Positions 58,880 through 64,000 of a stretch of DNA of 64,000 bases are shown one piece after another. This stretch comes from Perognathus longimembris pacificus. Its lineage: Eukaryota > Chordata > Mammalia > Rodentia > Heteromyidae. Every line of letters begins with the position of its first letter. Positions within the stretch are counted from its first letter, which is position 1. Both the position numbers and the translations under genes were made by a program. The stretch lies in NCBI RefSeq assembly GCF_023159225.1, contig NC_063164.1, positions 70,293,300 through 70,357,299 of the forward strand, in the 5' to 3' direction. The notes beneath the pieces are model-generated. The model had not been told where the DNA came from, ran no database searches, and was given only the letters and a program-made list of their open reading frames with translations.

Positions 58880-60810
58880 TTTCATATAATAATATTTAGT
58901 GCAAATAAATATAAATCAACTATTATAGTATAACTATGTTTTCCTTATGGTTGCACAGTATTCTAAAATTTGTATATATAATAATTAATTATTCTACTGT
59001 GGGAAAGGATTTTCTTTCTTTACTTCTCAAGTGGAAAAATATGTATTCATTCCATGTTTATCGCATATGTCATGTATATCTTGCTATAGGAATATATGAA
59101 AGTTGGATGCTGGTGAGCCATACCTATATATATGAAGCTGCTGTAAACCATCCCTTCCAAAGTCCAGAGATGTTGGATTTCATTACAAGCTTTACCCTCC
59201 AAGTTTAAGTGAAATCATATGCAAATTGTCTTCTGGGATTAGCTCATTCCCACAGACAATGTATAATGTTTTCTTTTTCTCTTCATCCTCACCAATAGTA
59301 TCTTTCTGATTTTTGATAACAACCACTCTAACTGTCGAAAGGTAACATGTCATTGTGGTATTGATTTGAATTTACCTGATTGGTGAGCATGTCTTTACAT
59401 ACTTGTTGGCTATGTGTATGATTTTTTTAGAACAAAGTCCACTAAGAATCATTTTTTAATTAGGTGATTTATTGGCATGCTAATAATTGTATTTGTTTCT
59501 TATATGACTTGGATCTAAATCTTTTATCAGATAAGTAATTGAAATATATTCTACCTGTTCTTTTCCTTTTTATAATTTGTGAATTCCTTTACTATACAAA
59601 ACTTTAGTCCTATTTGCTTATTTTTTGGTTTTATGGCTGATCTTTTGGTGTCATATCTAAAAAGTAATTGACAAATCCATTATCAGGAAGCTTTTTTTTT
59701 TTTTCTAAAAGTCTTGTGGTTTCCTGTTTGTTTGTTGGTTGGTTTTGCTTTGATCATTTACTTTTTAAGGTTAGGTTTCACCACATGGCCTTGGTTGATC
59801 TGCACTCATGGAACTAAGTGGTCTTCCTACCTCAGCCTCCAGTAGAGCGCATGAAAGGTGTGCTGAACAACATGCAGCTCATTTTCTGGCTTAGCTATTC
59901 AGACAACATTAGCTTTAGTAAGCAATTGCAAAATGTACTCTCATTTTCAATTTTTCTAAATCAAAAGATTGGTATTAATTCTTCACATACTTGGTGGAAT
60001 TCAACAGTGAAGTTCTAGACTTTCCTTTGATGAAATACTTTTGATTATTGACTCAATCTTTTAACCTGTGACTAATTTCTTTTTAGTATTCTGGGCATTT
60101 AGATTTTAGTAATCTGTAGATTTGGGCATTTTTTTCAGGTTATAGCAGTTATTTGCCTATAAAGCTCATAGCAGTCTTTTATGAGAGTTTGTATTTCTGT
60201 GGAATCAGTTGTAATGTCCTCAGTTTAGTTTTTATTTTATTTGAGTCTTCCCTCTTCTTCTTTTGGCAGCTTTTGTTTATATTTTTCAGAAAGCCAATAT
60301 TTTGTTTTTCCAATCTTTTCTATTATTTCTCTAGTTCTTTGTTTCATGTATCTCTGCTCTAATCTTGTTTATTTCCTTTTTCCTTCTAACAAGGGGCTTC
60401 ATTTGTTCTTTATTTTCAGTTCCAAATGCATAAGGCTAAGTGTTGAGTGTTTAGCTGGGCATTTATTGCTATAACTTTCCCTCTTGGCACTGCTTTTGTT
60501 GCCTCTCAATGTGTTTCTATTGGTTGTGTTTCAAGATATTTCTAGATTTGCATATTGATTTTTTTTCTGAAATACATTGGCTGTTTATGAATGGGTTATG
60601 CGATTTCCACGTCTGCCAATTAACCCTTTCTCTCATTAATTTCTAGTCTTATAACATTGTGACCAAGAGAAAGGTCCTTCAGATTTCCAACTACTTATGT
60701 CTGTGAAGGCTTGCCTTTTGGGCCACCCATAATTTATCTTGAAAAACACTCCACATGTACTTGAGAATATGCACCCTGTTGCTGTGAAAGGCAAGGTAGG
60801 GAAGCTCTGA
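58880..60810 (-). mobile_element. Ancient L1 ORF2 fragment, split by a B1-like SINE
   Basis: The reversed ORF2 nucleotide pattern of mammalian L1 is readable across 1.9 kb: CTTCATCCTCACCAATAG, TGTCATTGTGGTATTGATTT, TAGTCCTATTTGCTTATTTT, then GTATTTCTGTGGAATCAGTT GTAATGTCC, GGGCATTTATTGCTATAACT TTCCCTCTTGGCACTGCTTT, and CATGTACTTGAGAATATGCA at the endonuclease side. No reading frame survives. Divergence suggests a pre-rodent L1M-type copy. The SINE at 59768-59865 interrupts it. Confidence 0.85.
59768..59865 (-). repeat. B1-like SINE monomer in the ancient L1
   Basis: AGGTTTCACCACATGGCCTT GGTTGATCTGCACTCATGGA, then CTACCTCAGCCTCCAGTAGA: a reversed 7SL/B1 monomer. Confidence 0.7.
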
Positions 60811-61050
60811 TTCTTTGATCTTGCCGGTATCACTTCCCAAACATCTCTCTATTGAAGATGACCTGTTTAGAACTGGTTCAATGTACTCTGCAACTACTGT
60901 ATAAACTTCCCTCAAGGAAATGGTTATCTCAAACTTCATGCATATCTACGAGGTGTCTGTACAAAATTAATGAATTTCTCTAGAATTTATGTGCTAATTT
61001 CAATTTCAATTTCACTGTCAATCCCATCTGTTATTGCTTCAATCCTAAAT
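60811..61050. other. Unique DNA
   Basis: No gene or named repeat. Confidence 0.4.
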
Positions 61051-61054
61051 TAAT

Positions 61055-61300
61055 GAGGCAAGTTAGAGCTGGAAAATGTCAGATCATCTGAGGGCATCAT
61101 TCTTTTCTGAGGTCATATAAAATGGAAGAGTACTTGTGTCATAATTCAGCAATTCATTCTATTTTATAGATTAATAACATCTTAGAGCTGGAAGGTTTGT
61201 AATACAGCCTCAAATCTAGATTAATATGTAAGAAGACTGAAGTCCAGAGAGGTAAAATAATCCATCTAGGTTTTTATAGTTCACTGTTCCTTGTCCATTG
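61055..61300 (+). repeat. MIR-family-like fragments
   Basis: Two pieces, TTAGAGCTGGAAAATGTCAG ATCATCTG (61063-61090) and CTTAGAGCTGGAAGGTTTGT (61183-61202) with AAGACTGAAGTCCAGAGAGG TAAAATAATC (61232-61261), follow the MIR-type pattern 'agagctggaagg...ctgaggcccagagaggtta'. Highly diverged. Confidence 0.45.
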
Positions 61301-62900
61301 TTTCTAACTTTACAGGATCTAAATATAAACTTTAACTCATCTGAGTGCTACATTCTTCTACTCTTCACATCCAGGCTTAGGGACTCTAATCTTTTAAATG
61401 TACATTTTAGGGCGAAAGAAATCAAGGTTTACTTCAAAACTCCTTCTCTTCACATGCGTTGGTACTCTTTACTCCAGTATAGGGCTTTATGTCTTAATAG
61501 CGTTTACAGCATTATTGCATTGAATTAACTTAAGAATTTTAAGGCTAATTACAAGCCCACAGTAAAATCCACTGAGTTGGAAAAGAGTTTAGAATCTTTG
61601 GGACTGTCCTCCCAGCCTGTGTAATGCCTTGCCTTATCCTCTGCTCTGCTGACCTGTATCAGAATGTTCTGAAGTCACTTCTGAGCTCACAGAAGCCTTC
61701 TTATTTCCTTCTGTGTTCTTATTTCATCAGAGGTCCTTTACAACAAACTTCTGAGTCAGAGTCCTCCCTAGAGGTCCAACTTGGTATGATTCATTGTGCC
61801 TTTTGACTGTACATCTGAATTCCTACCTAGAAAATCTGTATCCCTCCTCAGTGAGAATTCTGACTTGGCATTTCTGCCCATCTCCCTTCCTGAGCTCCCA
61901 GGCTGAAGTCTGGAACACAGCTGCTCTGAGAAGAGCCCAGACAAGCTGCAGGTTGGGAATATTGACTTAGTGATCATTGAGAAGGTGAAGGAAATGAGAC
62001 TGGAGATGTTGGTGACCTGGATTGTCAACACCATTCCTGTCATGCTGAGGTTTTGGATTGAAATCTCAAGGACATGGGAGGAACTTGTACGCTGTCAGAG
62101 AAGAGGTATAGACCAGGATCTGTGAGAAATGAATGGAAAGATCTTTCCTAAAGTGTGGAGAATATCTGGAGGAAGATGATGCAAAATGACTTTGTCCTTT
62201 TTATATTTTGCATCTCTGGATCTTTTGTATTCTTCAGAATAGAACTCAGGTTCATTTTCTCAACCCAAATCCTTTCTACCACCACCACAGTGGTCATAGA
62301 GAGAATCCTCTTGAACTCTCCAAGTACTTAAAGGCCCATGTAACCAATTTGTATACTTCCAATGAGCTATAATGTGATAACCATTACATTTATACAGTAG
62401 TAAAACAGAAGTGATATTATTTACAATAAGTATTTGTATAAAACAAATATGTACATTGTGAAGCATACTAAGATCTATTTACAAATTATTAAAATTCATC
62501 AATTGTTCATATGGAATTCTTCTATATGAAGGTCTATATATACTTTTATACATATATATTAATTGTAGTCATCACAATAAAAGATTGGGTACATTTCTAA
62601 TACCTCCAAAAGTTCTCTCATTTATTTATCTTTGCAATCAGTGCCTCTATCCTGACTTCAGTTACTATTTCTGACGATAATTTTTGTCATTTCTGCAGTG
62701 TTCTCTTCCTAATCATTCTGGAATTCTCATAATACAAAAATTATCTTTACTGGATCTCCTATGTATCATGTATTTCATTATATTTTCCATGCACTTATTT
62801 TTAGACTCATTATTCTGTTACACTGACTTACACATTTCTCCTTAGGCCAATTTTTTCTCACCTATTTAGCTTTTATTTAAACTTAGACTTTTTTCTTTAT
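61301..62900. other. Unique DNA, no gene seen
   Basis: No exon or named repeat. 61600-62200 is richer in GC, and a 91-codon minus frame (61768-62043) has no recognisable domain. Confidence 0.45.
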
Positions 62901-62904
62901 TGTG

Positions 62905-63345
62905 CTATGTGCAGGAAACATAATATTGTTGGCCCCAAAAGATTATCATTAGATAAGTGTCTGAAAATGAACTTCGCCCTTCTTAGCAGGTAAGAGCAGC
63001 TGACTGAACCTAAACTGTTTGTTCAGACCATGGTTAAGACTGAACACCAGTTTCTTCTGGCAGTCTGTAAACAAGGTACCTACTAAACCAGTCTCCAGTG
63101 ATATCCCTTTTACTTAATTCCTCCATCACTAGAGGAATTAAGAATATTTCAAGCTACTCAAAGGGAAGGATTCAGGCAAACTTAGGCCTAGCTTTATCTC
63201 TTGTTGCATCCATCTTCTGCTTTTGCTAATTCTACTTTGTAGCTTCTCACTATAATAAATAGCAGCAATGCATATCGCAATACCCTGGGACCTCTGAGTC
63301 CTCAAAGTCTATCACAGAAATTGAGTGGTTTGGGGGTCCCACCAG
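62905..63345 (+). repeat. Possible old LTR
   Basis: Towards the 3' side the order is LTR-like: CTTTGTAGCTTCTCACTATA ATAAATAGCAGC (polyadenylation-like AATAAA at 63254-63259), then ATACCCTGGGACCTCTGAGT CC and GAGTGGTTTGGGGGTCCC. That resembles U5 ends of class I/III LTRs. The 5' boundary is unclear and no target duplication was identified. Confidence 0.35.
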
Positions 63346-64000
63346 TGTTTGTTTTCTCCTTGTCTCAAGTGTAGATTCCCTCCCACACAGCTAAGATAGC
63401 TTGTCTTGAAATCTTCCCATGGAGCTTTGTATATGGCAAATACCTAATAATGTCTGGCTGTTTAGAATGAAATGCCTAGAGAGATACAAGCAAAGGACCA
63501 AGAGAAATTCACCAGGGCCTTCATTAAACAGAGAATTTAAGGTAAAGAAGTAAATCTGTGAACACAGAAGAAAGAGTAAACTGCTGCTGCTTTTTCATTA
63601 CACACAAGAAAAGCTTTGTATTTGCTTTGTAAGCATAGGACACATCCCAGAGGTTAAAAGCAATAAGCTAAGTTTGGCTCCACCAACATGGCCTCACATC
63701 ATTAGGCACCAGTCATGGGGGCACAAAGCCTGCTTCTCTGTTGCTATGTGGTGGTTTGTAAGTGTGCTCATCATCTAAATAGCTAATGTATTTTGAAAAT
63801 AAGTGGGCATGACTTCCACCCTGGGCTCATTCTGCTTCTTCCAGCCCATTAGGATATGGGCTGACCTAGAATAGCTTCACTTCAGGACATAGGATCTCTG
63901 AGTTTGTTAAAAATTGCAGGGTATTTTTATTCTGCCCAGTTTGTGAAACTCTGTCAGTACAAACATATACAACTTTTACATGGTGATATCTTGCTAAGAA
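63346..64000. other. Unique DNA, no gene seen
   Basis: No exon or named repeat to the window end. Confidence 0.45.

Noticed and set aside
1..64000. CRISPR array, bacterial operon or phage features
   Set aside because: The sequence is mammalian; no spaced direct repeats of CRISPR type, and the repeats present are SINEs, L1s and microsatellites.

Overview
This 64 kb window is mammalian nuclear DNA, almost certainly from a rodent of the superfamily Geomyoidea (kangaroo rats, pocket mice, pocket gophers). The main clue is a dimeric SINE that recurs on both strands. It has a tRNA-Ala/ID-like head (IDL) and a right monomer (Geo), an arrangement reported from Geomyoidea. No host protein-coding exon, rRNA, tRNA or CRISPR array could be recognised. 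Every long reading frame with recognisable homology belongs to a LINE-1 retrotransposon or is its antisense shadow. The window reads as AT-rich intergenic (or deep intronic) DNA packed with retroelements.

Layout. 1-2160: mostly unique DNA with one B1-like SINE. 2173-9207: a full-length L1 on the minus strand (L1-A), decayed, with 12-bp target-site duplications (TSDs). 9284-11420: an IDL-Geo SINE, then a 1.5-kb L1 tail of a second L1 lineage (L1-D) inserted into an older SINE. 11.4-31.1 kb: unique DNA with SINEs, L1 tails, microsatellites and a nested retroelement cluster at 25.0-26.4 kb. 31162-37634: a young, nearly complete L1 on the minus strand (L1-B) with only a few visible lesions. 37.6-48.6 kb: sparse region with SINEs, an MLT1-like LTR and an ERV-like LTR inside a SINE. 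48617-55257: a plus-strand L1 (L1-C) lacking about 0.8 kb of 5'UTR and split by a 428-bp solo LTR with a 4-bp TSD. 55.3-64 kb: mostly unique, with an ancient L1 at 58.9-60.8 kb and a possible LTR near 63 kb.

The elements form a retrotransposition ecology. L1 encodes ORF1p (RNA chaperone) and ORF2p (endonuclease and reverse transcriptase), which copy L1 RNA itself and, in trans, SINE and small nuclear RNA. The most striking locus is 25.0-26.4 kb. A full-length 107-nt U6 snRNA copy is fused to an L1 3'UTR; this chimera is inserted in an older L1 tail that itself appears fused to a 5' ID fragment; and an IDL-Geo SINE later landed in the TSD created by the U6/L1 chimera. The same target sequence is therefore present three times. 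This looks like repeated template switching or RNA joining by the L1 machinery, followed by re-use of the same endonuclease site.

All calls come from reading the sequence and from knowledge of the families; no database search or alignment program was run. Subfamily names are given only where the pattern is distinctive.
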